Shown: positions 42,857 through 53,025, numbered from the stretch's first letter. The stretch is DNA of 64,000 nucleotides from CBDCVY01 sp965223245 (GCA_965223245.1 CBDCVY010000013.1:1798001-1862000); one strand, 5' to 3'. The notes: generated by a model not told the origin, from the letters alone. Program-made: numbers and translations.

Positions 42857-44773
42857 ATGGCCATTAAAGCAAAAAATTCAATTAAAGATAGAATCCATCG
42901 CGCGATAATTTTTTCTAGTGGAATTTTAGTTTTAATCGCTTGCATCGGATTTTCAAGTTATGAATTTCTTGTATTTCGTTCAACGGCAACCAAACAAATT
43001 TTAAGCATTGCAAAATTAATCAGCATAAATAGTGCAGGCCCGCTAGAATTCCACGATAATAAAGGCGCAAAAGAACTACTTAATACTTTAAGAGCAGAGC
43101 CTAATATTCAATCTGCTGTGATTTACAACAAAGACAATCAAGTTTTTGCTAGTTTTTCCTCTCCATCCAACAAACTTTCTTTGCCCCAAGAACCTTGGAG
43201 TGACGGGGAATATTTTAAAGAAGGACAATTATGGGTTTTTTACCCTATCAAATTTGAAGACGCAAGATTAGGCACTTTATTGATTTCCTCGGATTTAAGT
43301 CAAATGTATGAACGACTATTGATTTATGGGGGAATTGTATTAACCATTATTTTACTTTCGATTATTATTGCTTTCCAGTACTCATCCAAATTACAGGATT
43401 CCGTTGCGCAACCAGTAATGGAATTGGCATCCACCATGCAGTCAGTGTCTAAGAAAAAAAGCTACTCCTTAAGGGCAGATAAAAAGCAGGATGATGAAAT
43501 TGGTTTTTTAGTTGATCAATTTAATGACATGATCACCAAAATTCAATCAGCGGACATGGAATTAAAAAACTCCCATAATCTTTTAGAAAAAAGAGTAAGG
43601 GAAAGAACTTCAGATTTAGAAAAAGCTCAATTAGAGGCAGAATCGGCCAATCATGCTAAAAGTTTATTTTTAGCCAGCATGAGCCATGAAATTCGAACCC
43701 CACTTAATGCAATTTTAGGTTTTTCTCAGTTGCTCCAGTTAGCAACAAATATAAACCAAAAGCAAAGAGATCATGTTGAAAATATATTAATGAGTGGTCG
43801 CCATTTACTAAGCCTGATTAATGATATTTTGGATATATCAAAAATTGAAGCGGGTTGTATGGAAGTGAACAATAAAGAATTTTCTTTAGATGAACTTATT
43901 AACGGAATTTCCAAAATATTCAAACTCCGGTGTCAAGATAAGGGGCTAAAGTGGATGTGTAATTCACCACAAATACTTCAAAAGGATGTAGTTGGAGATG
44001 AAGGTAAAATCCGGCAAATCTTAATAAATTTGATTGGCAATGCCATTAAGTTTACTGAATCGGGTTCGATCCTTTTAGAAGTATCCAAGGAATCGGAATT
44101 TTATTTGTTTAAGGTAAGCGATACAGGTCCAGGAATTCCTCAGAACAGCATAACGGAAATTTTTAAACCCTTTAAACAAAACCAACTTGGATTAGACAAA
44201 GGAGGTACCGGTTTAGGTTTGGCCATTTCGTTTAAACAGGTTGAACTTTTGGGGGGTAAGCTGGAGGTTAAGTCTACAGAAGGAAAAGGAACCTGTTTTT
44301 CATTTAAAATTCAACTGCCCGATGCTAAATCTCCGGATACAAATGAAAAAAATTTGGAGTCCAAGGTTAAACCATTAGAAAATAGTCATCACCTAAAAGC
44401 CCTGGTTGTTGATGATGTAAAAGAAAACCGCGAGGCTCTTTGCCAAATGATTCGTTGGATGGGGATTTCTGTTAAAGAAGCCCAACATGGAAAAGAAGCT
44501 CTAGGAATGATTTCAGAAGATCCTCCCGACGTCATATTCATGGATAATCAAATGCCGGTAATGAACGGTAGTGAAGCTGTTGCAGAGATTAATAAAATCT
44601 ATGGAAGAAATCGATTTAAAATTGTTATTGTCTCGGCTTCCGTTTTAAACAATGAGAGAGAAAAGTTTTTTGGCTTAGGTTGCTCCGACTTCATAGGCAA
44701 GCCCATTTTAATGGAAAAAGTTTACGAATACTTTAAAAACCTAGAAACGGAAAAAATTCCTTCAGAGAAATAG
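42857..44773 (+). CDS. Hybrid sensor histidine kinase with CHASE8-like sensor
   Basis: This 638-residue inner-membrane kinase has TM1 at about 18-40. A periplasmic CHASE8-like domain (about 45-145) shows QILSIAKLISINSAGPLEF, LLNTLRAEPNIQSAVIYN and QVFASF. TM2 is at about 155-175 and a HAMP domain follows. The HisKA domain has His277 in ASMSHEIRTPLNAIL. The ATPase domain has LINLIGNAIKFT, DTGPGIP and GTGLGLAIS. A receiver has Asp563 in VIFMDNQMP and Lys in FIGKPIL. All key residues are present. There is no cognate regulator next to it. A long inverted repeat lies 75 bases after the stop. Confidence 0.9.
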   Translation: MAIKAKNSIKDRIHRAIIFSSGILVLIACIGFSSYEFLVFRSTATKQILSIAKLISINSAGPLEFHDNKGAKELLNTLRAEPNIQSAVIYNKDNQVFASFSSPSNKLSLPQEPWSDGEYFKEGQLWVFYPIKFEDARLGTLLISSDLSQMYERLLIYGGIVLTIILLSIIIAFQYSSKLQDSVAQPVMELASTMQSVSKKKSYSLRADKKQDDEIGFLVDQFNDMITKIQSADMELKNSHNLLEKRVRERTSDLEKAQLEAESANHAKSLFLASMSHEIRTPLNAILGFSQLLQLATNINQKQRDHVENILMSGRHLLSLINDILDISKIEAGCMEVNNKEFSLDELINGISKIFKLRCQDKGLKWMCNSPQILQKDVVGDEGKIRQILINLIGNAIKFTESGSILLEVSKESEFYLFKVSDTGPGIPQNSITEIFKPFKQNQLGLDKGGTGLGLAISFKQVELLGGKLEVKSTEGKGTCFSFKIQLPDAKSPDTNEKNLESKVKPLENSHHLKALVVDDVKENREALCQMIRWMGISVKEAQHGKEALGMISEDPPDVIFMDNQMPVMNGSEAVAEINKIYGRNRFKIVIVSASVLNNEREKFFGLGCSDFIGKPILMEKVYEYFKNLETEKIPSEK

Positions 44774-44847
44774 CTCTTTTTGTCTATCAGTTTTCACCTA
44801 TCAATTATATTCAATCTGCTAATAATTCCATGAGCTCAAAATAAGAA

Positions 44848-44889
44848 AGACGGACTTTTGAAAAACGTTCTCATTCCAAAAGTCCGTCT
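44848..44889. terminator. 13-bp perfect inverted repeat between convergent genes
   Basis: AGACGGACTTTTG (44848-44860) and CAAAAGTCCGTCT (44877-44889) are perfect complements with a 16-base spacer. It lies between the stops of the kinase (plus) and the HYR protein (minus). No clear T-tract follows on either side, so it may be a weak bidirectional terminator or mRNA-stabilising hairpin. Confidence 0.6.
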
Positions 44890-44918
44890 AAATAATTTCT
44901 TATGCTATGACCAAAATT

Positions 44919-47900
44919 TTAATATTGATCAATTTCCTTCCACTCAGTCCCATCGAAGAAATTAAGCTTATCAGTATTGATATTATAAATCACCAAACCT
45001 TCAATGAGATTATCCATCAAGTCTCTTTGGCCTCGATACATCCTCGGCGGAAGAAATCCCTGATCGGTTGAATCGACTCCCAATATAACTTTAGGGTGCA
45101 ATGGGGTCATATCGCTTCCAATCTTTAAACCTTCTTCAGAAAAGAAATTACCGTTAGTGCCCATTAATACTTTGGCAGGTGCATTCCAAATATTTGTAGA
45201 CGCTGCGTAGGAGGTATGAAAACCATAAAACTCAGACTCTGAGTTTGAATTCTCCATATCCCTTATGTTGCCCTCAAACGGAAGATTGTAAAATCGGTTT
45301 TGTGCATTTGACCACAGCCCCCATTTGTCAGTAGAATCAATAATAATCGCAGTGGAATACTTTCTGGGTACATTTCCGTTATAAGGAGATTCCTGAAGAA
45401 AAATATCGTTAATTGAACAATGAATGCAGGTATTATTTCGACCGCTTTCAATATGTAATCCAACATTCATAAAGTTCATAGTGATATTTTCAAAATGATT
45501 ATTATCAAAACCCGGAGATCCTTCCACTCCACTTGCCAAATAAGTACCACGGGTCATCAACCTGAATGAGACACTGGCAAAAGAATTGTTCTTACAAACG
45601 CTGGCTCCCGGGCCACACATCATCAAAATGCCCTCTCTTACATTTCCAATGTGGACGTTTTCAATGGTATTATTAATAATTTGAACAGGGTTATTTGTAT
45701 CCTGCATATGCTCAGGAACCATTCCAATTCCAATTACTCCATTGCTCCAATCTCTATAATCCACTCCTCCGTGAATAGTTAAGTCCTTAACTGAAACATA
45801 ACTGGTTGACATTCGAATGATCACTAAATCTTTGGAGCCGCCTTTTAACACGGTAGCTCTGCCAGAACCTCGTAACGTGATTCTATTATTTCTATTCACT
45901 TCTGAAGGTTGATTGCTGGAATCATTTTCTCCTCTAAGAAAAATTCCATTCTTCATTACTCGTCCTTCATAAGTATCACCTGAACCGGTTGCTCCCTTAA
46001 TTAAATATTGACCTGGAGGGAAAAACACGGTTCCACCACCAAAATTATTTTCATATAATGAATCCACCGCCGCCTGAATAGCTGAAGTATCATCATTACT
46101 ACCATCTCCTTTGGCACCAAAATCTTTCACATTCACAAAATAGTCGCTGGAAGAACTGACATTTTCTTGAACCACCGTGACCATTTGCGTATCATTACTA
46201 GAGTTCCCCACGTGGTCTGTCGCAGTCCACGTAACCGCAGTCGTCCCCAAAGGAAACATAGCAGGGGCATTATTGGTAATATTATTTACTTCTACGTTAT
46301 CAGTTACTGAAGGATTACCTAAATTCACACTAGCTTCAGAACTAAGAGTAGTCACACTAACATTTACAGGGGCATTTATTAGAGGGGGAGTCGTATCTTG
46401 AACTGTGATCTTCTGCATATCAGTTCCAATATTACCTGATGTATCTGTTGCCGTCCACATCACATCCGTAGTACCCAAGGGGAACTCTGGAGGTGAATTA
46501 TTTGTAATAGAAGCAACAGCTATATCGTCAGTTGCACTTGCAGTGCCGATATCTATTTGGCTGAGTTGACCTGTGGCTTCCACAACCATATCAGAAGGTG
46601 CCGAAACTACTGGGGGCAGAGTATCATCCCCAGAGGATTCAGGGAGTATATATTCAATTTTGAGTTGGGGACGGTTACCTGAGTTTGCTTCCCTGGATCT
46701 AAAATCAATCCCATCGTTGGTACCGCTAGATTTAATTAAAAATCCATTATTGGAAGAACTTCCACTAATCCAATCCTGGACAACCTGAATACCCACTGTA
46801 TTTAAATTGAGCGTGTAACCTAAACCTGAATTGGGAGCGATAACTCCCAAGATCTCAGTTCCCACCGATCCATTTTGAATGATACTTTCCCAACTTGCAT
46901 CGGCTTCGGTCCAGGGAGTCTTCACTTGATATAACCAATACTCGCCTACACTTTGATTAAAAATATCAAGCTTTATTGAAACAGATTTTACTAATGCCTT
47001 TGAGGGAACGTTTGAAATATCCCATGCTAATAAAGACGAAACCGGGCCAAACTTTCCGTTAACAGGATCTAAATCAACTTCATCGACAAGCAAATCACTC
47101 AAAGTTCCATAATTTCCCTGTGGAGAGGTTTTTCGAATACAAGCATCTTTGGTTCCTTTATAAGTTGAATTTGGAAAAGCACCATCTTTAAAACTCATAA
47201 CTAAATTAGTAGATTGATTTTGCACTACTGTAATTTTTTGAGTATCCGTACTTACATTTCCTGATGTATCTACAGCGGACCAAGTAACTGTAGTAACACC
47301 AACCGGAAATAAAGAGGGAGCATCATTGCTTACTGATTGAACTTCAACGGCATCGGTTGCTGTAGCTTGCCCAATATTTACAGCTGTTTCAGTCTCGTCA
47401 CTATTCACAGTAATTTCAGCAGGAACAGTAATCACAGGTGGAGTCGTATCCTGAACATTAATTTTCTGTGTATCAGTTGATGTATTACCCGAAGTATCCG
47501 TCGCAGTCCAGGTGACCAACGTAGATCCAACCGGAAACTGTGAAGGTGCATTATTAGTCAAAGATGCAACGGCAACATTATCTGACGCAGAAGCTTGACC
47601 AATATTCACTGTATTCAACTTTGCTGTCGCTTCCATTGTTTTATCCGAAGGTGCCGTAACCACTGGAGGAATCGTATCTTCAGTTTTGGTTACCGTAATT
47701 ACTTGTTGGTCAAAACTCTTATTTCCGGAAGAGTCTGTGGCCGTCCAAGTCACAGTGGTTGAACCAACTGAAAATTGCGCTGGTGCATTATTAGTAATTG
47801 AAACCACCTCTACTTGATCGGTAGCAGTCGCCTGTCCAATATTAATGGAAATATCATCTCCTTCGGTAGTCTTCGAAATATCTGCCGGAGCAGTAATCAC

Positions 47901-49682
47901 AGGTGGAGTCGTATCCTGAACATTAATTTTCTGTGTATCATTTGACGTATTACCAGAGGTATCCGTCGCAGTCCAGGTGACCAACGTAGATCCAACCGGA
48001 AACTGTGAAGGTGCATTATTAGTCAAAGACGCAACGGCAACATTATCTGACGCAGAAGCTTGACCAATATTCACTGTATTCAACTTTGCAGTCGCTTCCA
48101 TTGTTTTATCCGAAGGTGCCGTAACCACTGGGGGAATCGTATCTTCAGTTTTGGTTACCGTAATTATTTGTTGATCGGAACTTGTATTCCCGGAAGAGTC
48201 AGTTGCCGTCCAGGTTACGGTGGTGGCCCCAATTGGGAATACCGCTGGTGCATTATTGATGATTGAAACCACTTCTACTTTATCTGTAGCCGTAGCCATT
48301 CCAATATTAACGCTTAAATCATCTCCTTCAGTAGACTTCGAAATATCTGCCGGCGCAGTAATCACAGGTGGAGTCGTATCCTGAACATTAATTTTCTGTG
48401 TATCAGTTGATGTATTACCCGAAGTATCCGTCGCAGTCCAGGTGACCAACGTAGATCCAACCGGAAACTGTGAAGGTGCATTATTAGTCAAAGATGCAAC
48501 GGCAACATTATCTGACGCAGAAGCTTGACCAATATTCACTGTATTCAACTTTGCTGTCGCTTCCATTGTTTTATCCGAAGGTGCCGTAACCACTGGAGGG
48601 ATGGTATCTTCATTTTTTGTTACCGTAATTATCTGTTGATCGGAACTCGTATTTCCTGAAGAGTCTGTTGCCATCCAAGTCACAGTGGTTGAACCAACTG
48701 AAAATTGCGCTGGTGCATTATTGGTGATTGAGACCACCTCTACTTGATCGGTAGCAGTCGCCTGTCCAATATTAACGGCAATACTATTTTCTTCTGTTGT
48801 AATAGAAATATTTTCAGGTGCTGTCACCACTGGAGAAGTAGTATCTTGAATTTTTATGGTCTGAGTATCACTTCCAGTATTCCCTGAGGTATCGGTCGCT
48901 ATCCAGGTAACATTTGTTGACCCTACTGGAAATTGGGAAGGAGCATTATTGATCAATGATGCGATACCAACATTATCTTTAGCATAAGCCTGTCCTATAT
49001 CAACTGTATTTAATTTTCCGCTTGCCTCCATCGTTTTATCGGAGGGTGCAGTGACTACTGGAGGAACTGTGTCATACTCAGGCTCACTATTATTCTTTAC
49101 GGTAATCAGTTGAGTATCCGTTGAACTGTTTCCGGAAGAATCAGTCGCCGTCCAAACAACGGTAGTAGTTCCCAAAGGAAACAAAGCAGGGGCATTATTG
49201 GTTAAAGAAATTAATTTAACTTTATCAGAAGCTGTGGCCAAACCAATATCAACTGGAGTTTCTTCAGATTCAATTGTAACTACAATGTCTTCAGGGGCAT
49301 TTACAACTGGTGGAGTGGTATCTTGAACAACTACCAATTGAGTATCGGTACCAATATTTCCAGCTGCATCTTTTGCCGTCCATGTAACCATAGTTGAGCC
49401 AAGTGGAAATTTTGAAGGAGCATCGTTAGTAATGGAAACAACACCAACATTATCAGTAAAAACAGGTTGCCCAAGGTTCACAGGGGTAATTTTGCCCACT
49501 GCTTCCTTTAATTTATCTCCAGGAGCAGTTATCACTGGGGATTGAGTATCTGGTTCCCCCCCACCATTTTTTATATTCTTTCCCTTCAGGCCGCCCGCTC
49601 CAGCAAATGCTGGTACGGAAACAAGAAGAAAAACCATTGCCGCTAAAAAGCTAATTATTTTTATTTTATTTGCCCTAACCAT
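44919..49682 (-). CDS. Secreted HYR/DNRLRE repeat protein ending in a pectate-lyase-fold beta-helix
   Basis: This 1587-residue protein begins with a signal peptide (ending PAFA, about residue 27); AAGGA precedes the ATG. Residues about 45-830 are a chain of HYR domains, each about 77 residues, with PPVVTAPSDKTMEA, FPVGST.VTWTATDTSGNT and TQKI.VQDT. A DNRLRE sandwich (about 835-1010) and two more HYR domains follow. The C-terminal third is a right-handed beta-helix of the pectate-lyase-3 type, opening VNVKDFGAKGDGSNDD. It ends with a tail-spike-like cap: GLVIYNINTDKLNFFDG. Polysaccharide binding or cleavage is likely but no catalytic residues are assigned. The C-terminal part is paralogous to the upstream neighbour at 49750-51087. 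Confidence 0.8.
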   Translation of the reverse strand: MVRANKIKIISFLAAMVFLLVSVPAFAGAGGLKGKNIKNGGGEPDTQSPVITAPGDKLKEAVGKITPVNLGQPVFTDNVGVVSITNDAPSKFPLGSTMVTWTAKDAAGNIGTDTQLVVVQDTTPPVVNAPEDIVVTIESEETPVDIGLATASDKVKLISLTNNAPALFPLGTTTVVWTATDSSGNSSTDTQLITVKNNSEPEYDTVPPVVTAPSDKTMEASGKLNTVDIGQAYAKDNVGIASLINNAPSQFPVGSTNVTWIATDTSGNTGSDTQTIKIQDTTSPVVTAPENISITTEENSIAVNIGQATATDQVEVVSITNNAPAQFSVGSTTVTWMATDSSGNTSSDQQIITVTKNEDTIPPVVTAPSDKTMEATAKLNTVNIGQASASDNVAVASLTNNAPSQFPVGSTLVTWTATDTSGNTSTDTQKINVQDTTPPVITAPADISKSTEGDDLSVNIGMATATDKVEVVSIINNAPAVFPIGATTVTWTATDSSGNTSSDQQIITVTKTEDTIPPVVTAPSDKTMEATAKLNTVNIGQASASDNVAVASLTNNAPSQFPVGSTLVTWTATDTSGNTSNDTQKINVQDTTPPVITAPADISKTTEGDDISINIGQATATDQVEVVSITNNAPAQFSVGSTTVTWTATDSSGNKSFDQQVITVTKTEDTIPPVVTAPSDKTMEATAKLNTVNIGQASASDNVAVASLTNNAPSQFPVGSTLVTWTATDTSGNTSTDTQKINVQDTTPPVITVPAEITVNSDETETAVNIGQATATDAVEVQSVSNDAPSLFPVGVTTVTWSAVDTSGNVSTDTQKITVVQNQSTNLVMSFKDGAFPNSTYKGTKDACIRKTSPQGNYGTLSDLLVDEVDLDPVNGKFGPVSSLLAWDISNVPSKALVKSVSIKLDIFNQSVGEYWLYQVKTPWTEADASWESIIQNGSVGTEILGVIAPNSGLGYTLNLNTVGIQVVQDWISGSSSNNGFLIKSSGTNDGIDFRSREANSGNRPQLKIEYILPESSGDDTLPPVVSAPSDMVVEATGQLSQIDIGTASATDDIAVASITNNSPPEFPLGTTDVMWTATDTSGNIGTDMQKITVQDTTPPLINAPVNVSVTTLSSEASVNLGNPSVTDNVEVNNITNNAPAMFPLGTTAVTWTATDHVGNSSNDTQMVTVVQENVSSSSDYFVNVKDFGAKGDGSNDDTSAIQAAVDSLYENNFGGGTVFFPPGQYLIKGATGSGDTYEGRVMKNGIFLRGENDSSNQPSEVNRNNRITLRGSGRATVLKGGSKDLVIIRMSTSYVSVKDLTIHGGVDYRDWSNGVIGIGMVPEHMQDTNNPVQIINNTIENVHIGNVREGILMMCGPGASVCKNNSFASVSFRLMTRGTYLASGVEGSPGFDNNHFENITMNFMNVGLHIESGRNNTCIHCSINDIFLQESPYNGNVPRKYSTAIIIDSTDKWGLWSNAQNRFYNLPFEGNIRDMENSNSESEFYGFHTSYAASTNIWNAPAKVLMGTNGNFFSEEGLKIGSDMTPLHPKVILGVDSTDQGFLPPRMYRGQRDLMDNLIEGLVIYNINTDKLNFFDGTEWKEIDQY
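47451..48845 (-). repeat. Three near-identical 465-bp tandem repeats in the HYR region
   Basis: The plus-strand string CTGAACATTAATTTTCTGTG occurs at 47451, 47916 and 48381, a period of exactly 465 bases (155 codons, two HYR domains). Long stretches within the units are identical or nearly so at DNA level. This indicates recent duplication or gene conversion inside the gene. The right boundary is approximate. Confidence 0.85.
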
Positions 49683-49749
49683 GATTAATCCTTCTATTCA
49701 ATAAATCTTTCATGAATACGCTTTAAAGAAATATACCTTCTTTGTAATT

Positions 49750-51087
49750 CTATGAGGAGCTTAAATTCTTCCAACTTCCACCACTAAATACATTCAAAGT
49801 GTGTGTCGAGGTATTATAAATCATTAAACCTTCTGGAACAGAACCCATAGCGTCCCTTTGACCCGTTGTCATACGTGGAGGGAGAAAACCTCTACTGGAT
49901 GAATCAGCACCCAGAGCAACTCTTGGATGGATATCCATGGTTTTATTTCCAACATAAATCCCTGGAACCTTAAAGAAATTGCCATTTCCCCCAGTCATTA
50001 CAGCTGGAGGTGAGGTCCACAAACTATTATCTTTGGCTCCGCCTTCTAATCCATAGAACTCAGTTCGAGTTGCGGCATTATCAATATCCCTGGGGTTCCC
50101 CTCTAAAGCAACACTATAAAAGCGATTATTCGCATTTCCCCAAAACTCCCATTTGTCCGTTGCGTCAATCACAATCGCAGTCGGAATTTCACGTGGAGTA
50201 TTTCCTGCATAAGGGGTTTCTTTTAAAATAATGTCAGTCATGGAACAATGAACACAAGTATTAGTATCACCACTTTCAATATGGAAACCGACATTCATAT
50301 AACTCATATTAATGTTTTCAAAATGGTTCCTATTAACACTTGGAGAATGGTAAACACCACTTGCCAAGTAAATACCGCGTACCATATAGCTTAAAGAAAT
50401 ATTGGTAAATGAATTCCAATAACAAGCGCTTGTTGAGGCTCCCGGGCCACACATCATCAAAATGCCCTCTTGAGTATTTCCAATATGAACATTCTCAATC
50501 AGGTTATATGCAATTTTTGAAGTATGACTTTCCTCTTGCATGTCGTCGGGAACCATCCCTATTCCCACAACACCGGTATTCAATTCTCCATAATTGACCC
50601 CACCATTTATTGTAAGGTCTTTAATAGTTGCATAGCCAGCAGAAACACGAATAATAATTAAGTCATCTGAGTCACCCTGTATTACGGAAGATTTTCCGGC
50701 TCCTCGAAGTGTAACTCTATTATTACGTCCATTCGTCACATCCGTTGGTCTATTGAAAGTGTCATTTTCATTTCGTAGATAAATACCATTTTTCATCACC
50801 CGGCCTTGAAACGTATCCCCGGATCCGGGTTGCCCAACGACTCTGTATTTCCCTGGAGGAAAATAAACAGTACCACCGCCAAGTTTATTCACATATAAAG
50901 AATCCACAGCTGCCTGAATTGCTGCTGTATCATCCGTAATTCCATCACCTTTTGCGCCAAAGTCTTTAACGTTTACAAAATAATCCGTTGTTTGGGCAAT
51001 GCCTTGAGTTCCCAAGAAAATGAAAAACATTAGAGTAATTAAAATTTGTACCTTAATTATTTTATTTATTTTAAGTCGGGTCTTCAT
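49750..51087 (-). CDS. Secreted pectate-lyase-fold protein, paralogue of its downstream neighbour
   Basis: This 445-residue protein has a signal peptide (to about residue 31, GIAQ). It is a single beta-helix domain of pectate-lyase-3 type: VNVKDFGAKGDGITDD, GGGTVYFPPGKYRV, NRVTLRGAGKSSVIQG and MMCGPGAS. The cap is GLMIYNTSTHTLNVFSG. It aligns along its whole length with the last 430 residues of the 44919-49682 protein, including the GFLPPRM.(R/T)GQRD.M cap. The two genes are adjacent and codirectional, 67 bases apart, so one arose by duplication. Its AAGGATGA leader resembles that of the neighbour. Confidence 0.8.
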   Translation of the reverse strand: MKTRLKINKIIKVQILITLMFFIFLGTQGIAQTTDYFVNVKDFGAKGDGITDDTAAIQAAVDSLYVNKLGGGTVYFPPGKYRVVGQPGSGDTFQGRVMKNGIYLRNENDTFNRPTDVTNGRNNRVTLRGAGKSSVIQGDSDDLIIIRVSAGYATIKDLTINGGVNYGELNTGVVGIGMVPDDMQEESHTSKIAYNLIENVHIGNTQEGILMMCGPGASTSACYWNSFTNISLSYMVRGIYLASGVYHSPSVNRNHFENINMSYMNVGFHIESGDTNTCVHCSMTDIILKETPYAGNTPREIPTAIVIDATDKWEFWGNANNRFYSVALEGNPRDIDNAATRTEFYGLEGGAKDNSLWTSPPAVMTGGNGNFFKVPGIYVGNKTMDIHPRVALGADSSSRGFLPPRMTTGQRDAMGSVPEGLMIYNTSTHTLNVFSGGSWKNLSSS

Positions 51088-51645
51088 AATTCATCCTTCT
51101 AACGCAAAATAATTTTTGTAATCCTCCCAATGCAGCTTTACATTGCAATTCGCTTACCATACCCTAAATGAGGCATAGTTTTTGGTTTAGAAGCCCAAAG
51201 TTTAGTTGCTTTCGTTGAGACAAAAATACTTCAAAATGAAACTCATTTATTCTGAGGTATATAAATACCCCCGAAATTGTGAATTTTATTAAACTAATGT
51301 TTGCACAAAAGTGCACAATCATTTCATAGTGGCAAAATTTTATAAAAATCTTAACAATGGGATAAGGATACTTAAACTTTTTTGTACTCATCAATATATT
51401 CTAAACATTTACATTGCAATAAGAGCTTTCTTATTGGTATCCTTAATCATTGGTTTTAATCTAGACAACATTCATTCGGATAAAAAATTACTGGAAATGT
51501 TACCCACAAAATTATATGATTCCGAAATTAATACTTTCTATGAGTGAATATTTATAGAAGAAACCTTCTGCCCAAGCCATTGAAAGACAAACTCTAAGCC
51601 AGTAATAATCTACACAATCCTACGAAATTTCCTATAGAGGCAAAA
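51088..51645. other. Intergenic region before the WbqC-family gene
   Basis: No gene is supported in these 558 bases. A GTG-started frame at 51311-51547 has one hydrophobic stretch but no ribosome site. It begins inside a small hairpin, TGCAC-AAAA-GTGCA (51302-51315), so I leave it out. That hairpin might be an operator or RNA element. Confidence 0.4.
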
Positions 51646-52344
51646 ATCCGTACTAAAACTGTTGCTATTATTCAATCCAATTACATTCCCTGGAAAGGCT
51701 ATTTTGATGTCATCCACATGGTTGATGAGTTTGTGTTATTTGATGACGCACAATTTACTAAAAGGGATTGGAGAAATCGTAATCAAATTAAAACCCCAGA
51801 CGGTTTGCATTGGCTGACAATTCCTGTAGAGGTGAAGGGCAAATACACACAAAAAATTAAAGACACTAAAATTTCAGACCCCAAGTGGCCTATTTCTCAT
51901 TGGGAGACCATTCGACATAGCTACAGTCAATCCAAGTTTTTTAACGATTTTAAAGACGCTTTTGAATACTTATTTTTGAATCGAAAGGAAATGTATTTAA
52001 GTGATGTGAATTATATATTTCTTGAGACCATCAAAGAAATTTTGGGGATTAAAACTCGAATTTGGTGGTCTGATGAGTTTGATCTTCCTGAAGGCAAGAA
52101 TGAAAAGCTTATATCAATTTGCAAATCCCTAAAAGCAACACATTATCTTTCAGGTCCGGCTGCTAAGTCTTACATCGATGAATCTCTATTTAACCAAGAA
52201 AAAATCCAGGTAGGCTGGATGGATTACACGGGTTATCCTGAATACAAACAACTTTACCCTCCTTTTGAGCACCAAGTTAGCATTTTAGACCTGATTTTTA
52301 ATGAAGGGCTAGATGCACCTAACTTTATGAAGAGCTTTATTTAA
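51646..52344 (+). CDS. WbqC-family protein, apparent ATC start
   Basis: The WbqC family N-terminus (VAIIQSNYIPWKGYFD) is encoded upstream of the first ATG (51718). The frame is open from a stop at 51595, but it contains no ATG, GTG or TTG before that ATG. The best initiation site is ATC at 51646, with GAGG five bases upstream, giving 232 residues. Otherwise translation starts at 51718 and loses the conserved first strand. Other family marks are present: DEFVLFDDAQFTKRDWRNRNQIK, LTIPVEVKG, SPAAKSYID-like SGPAAKSYID, YTGYPEYKQLYPPFEHQVSILDL. WbqC-like proteins occur in polysaccharide and LPS loci and are thought to act in sugar-amine modification; no such cluster lies here. Confidence 0.8.
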   Translation: MRTKTVAIIQSNYIPWKGYFDVIHMVDEFVLFDDAQFTKRDWRNRNQIKTPDGLHWLTIPVEVKGKYTQKIKDTKISDPKWPISHWETIRHSYSQSKFFNDFKDAFEYLFLNRKEMYLSDVNYIFLETIKEILGIKTRIWWSDEFDLPEGKNEKLISICKSLKATHYLSGPAAKSYIDESLFNQEKIQVGWMDYTGYPEYKQLYPPFEHQVSILDLIFNEGLDAPNFMKSFI

Positions 52345-52383
52345 TCAAGTAATTTTGCCTTCCTTCCAGCAATTCCCTCTTTT

Positions 52384-52806
52384 CTAAGTCTCAGATATAA
52401 TCTTCTTTTGAGAATTAATTACTTCATCCACTGCCTGATCGAAAAATAAATCTAGTCGATGACGCATATCCGGAGAAAGTTCAATAAGGCGAGAACGTGC
52501 ATCTTTTGGGTTTTCTTTCTCGATTAAATAACCATGGTGCAATGCAGTTTCAACATACTTACCTGCCGTTTGTGCACTTTTAAGGTTAACCATAAATCGA
52601 GATGCATCCATTTTTCTAACTGGCCCAACGGTTCTCCACAACCGTGAAAATAAATCCCAATATGAAGTTTGGTAAAACTCACTGTTTCCTTCAAATACTC
52701 CTAACCAATTTTGACCAATAATATCGATCATATTGAGATATTCCCGTCTTTGATTGCCGTTATACTTTAATTTTTCACTCTCACTGACCAAAAATATACC
52801 CTCCAT
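52384..52806 (-). CDS. MarR-like winged-helix protein
   Basis: This 140-residue protein has a predicted recognition helix and wing pattern in the C-terminal half. KSAQTAGKYVETALHHGYLIEKENP is followed by RSRLIELSPDMRHRLDLFFDQAVDEVI, the usual wing plus dimerisation helix of MarR regulators. The N-terminal half (NMIDIIGQNWLGVFEGN...) is helical. The start is uncertain: ATG 52806 has AAGGG very close, while a TTG five codons later is well spaced from GGAGGG. The gene is convergent with WbqC (39 bases) and divergent from the small basic secreted protein, which it might regulate. Ligand unknown. Confidence 0.65.
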   Translation of the reverse strand: MEGIFLVSESEKLKYNGNQRREYLNMIDIIGQNWLGVFEGNSEFYQTSYWDLFSRLWRTVGPVRKMDASRFMVNLKSAQTAGKYVETALHHGYLIEKENPKDARSRLIELSPDMRHRLDLFFDQAVDEVINSQKKIISET

Positions 52807-53025
52807 TTCCCTTAAGTTTATTAAAATTTTTTAATGAACAACCCGGATCTCAAAACTAAAAACTCTTAAACCATTATATAACATAATGTTAATTATTAAA
52901 ATATTTTTATTTATAATTTTATAAATAAATTTGACATTATTTTTATAAATATATATATTGTTAATACTAGAATTAGTAAAAGAACTAACGGCGGTTTCAG
53001 TTATAAATAATAAGGAGGACCAGCC

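Noticed and set aside
51311..51547. A 78-codon plus-strand frame with one hydrophobic stretch
   Set aside because: GTG start lies inside a hairpin, there is no ribosome site and no recognisable family.
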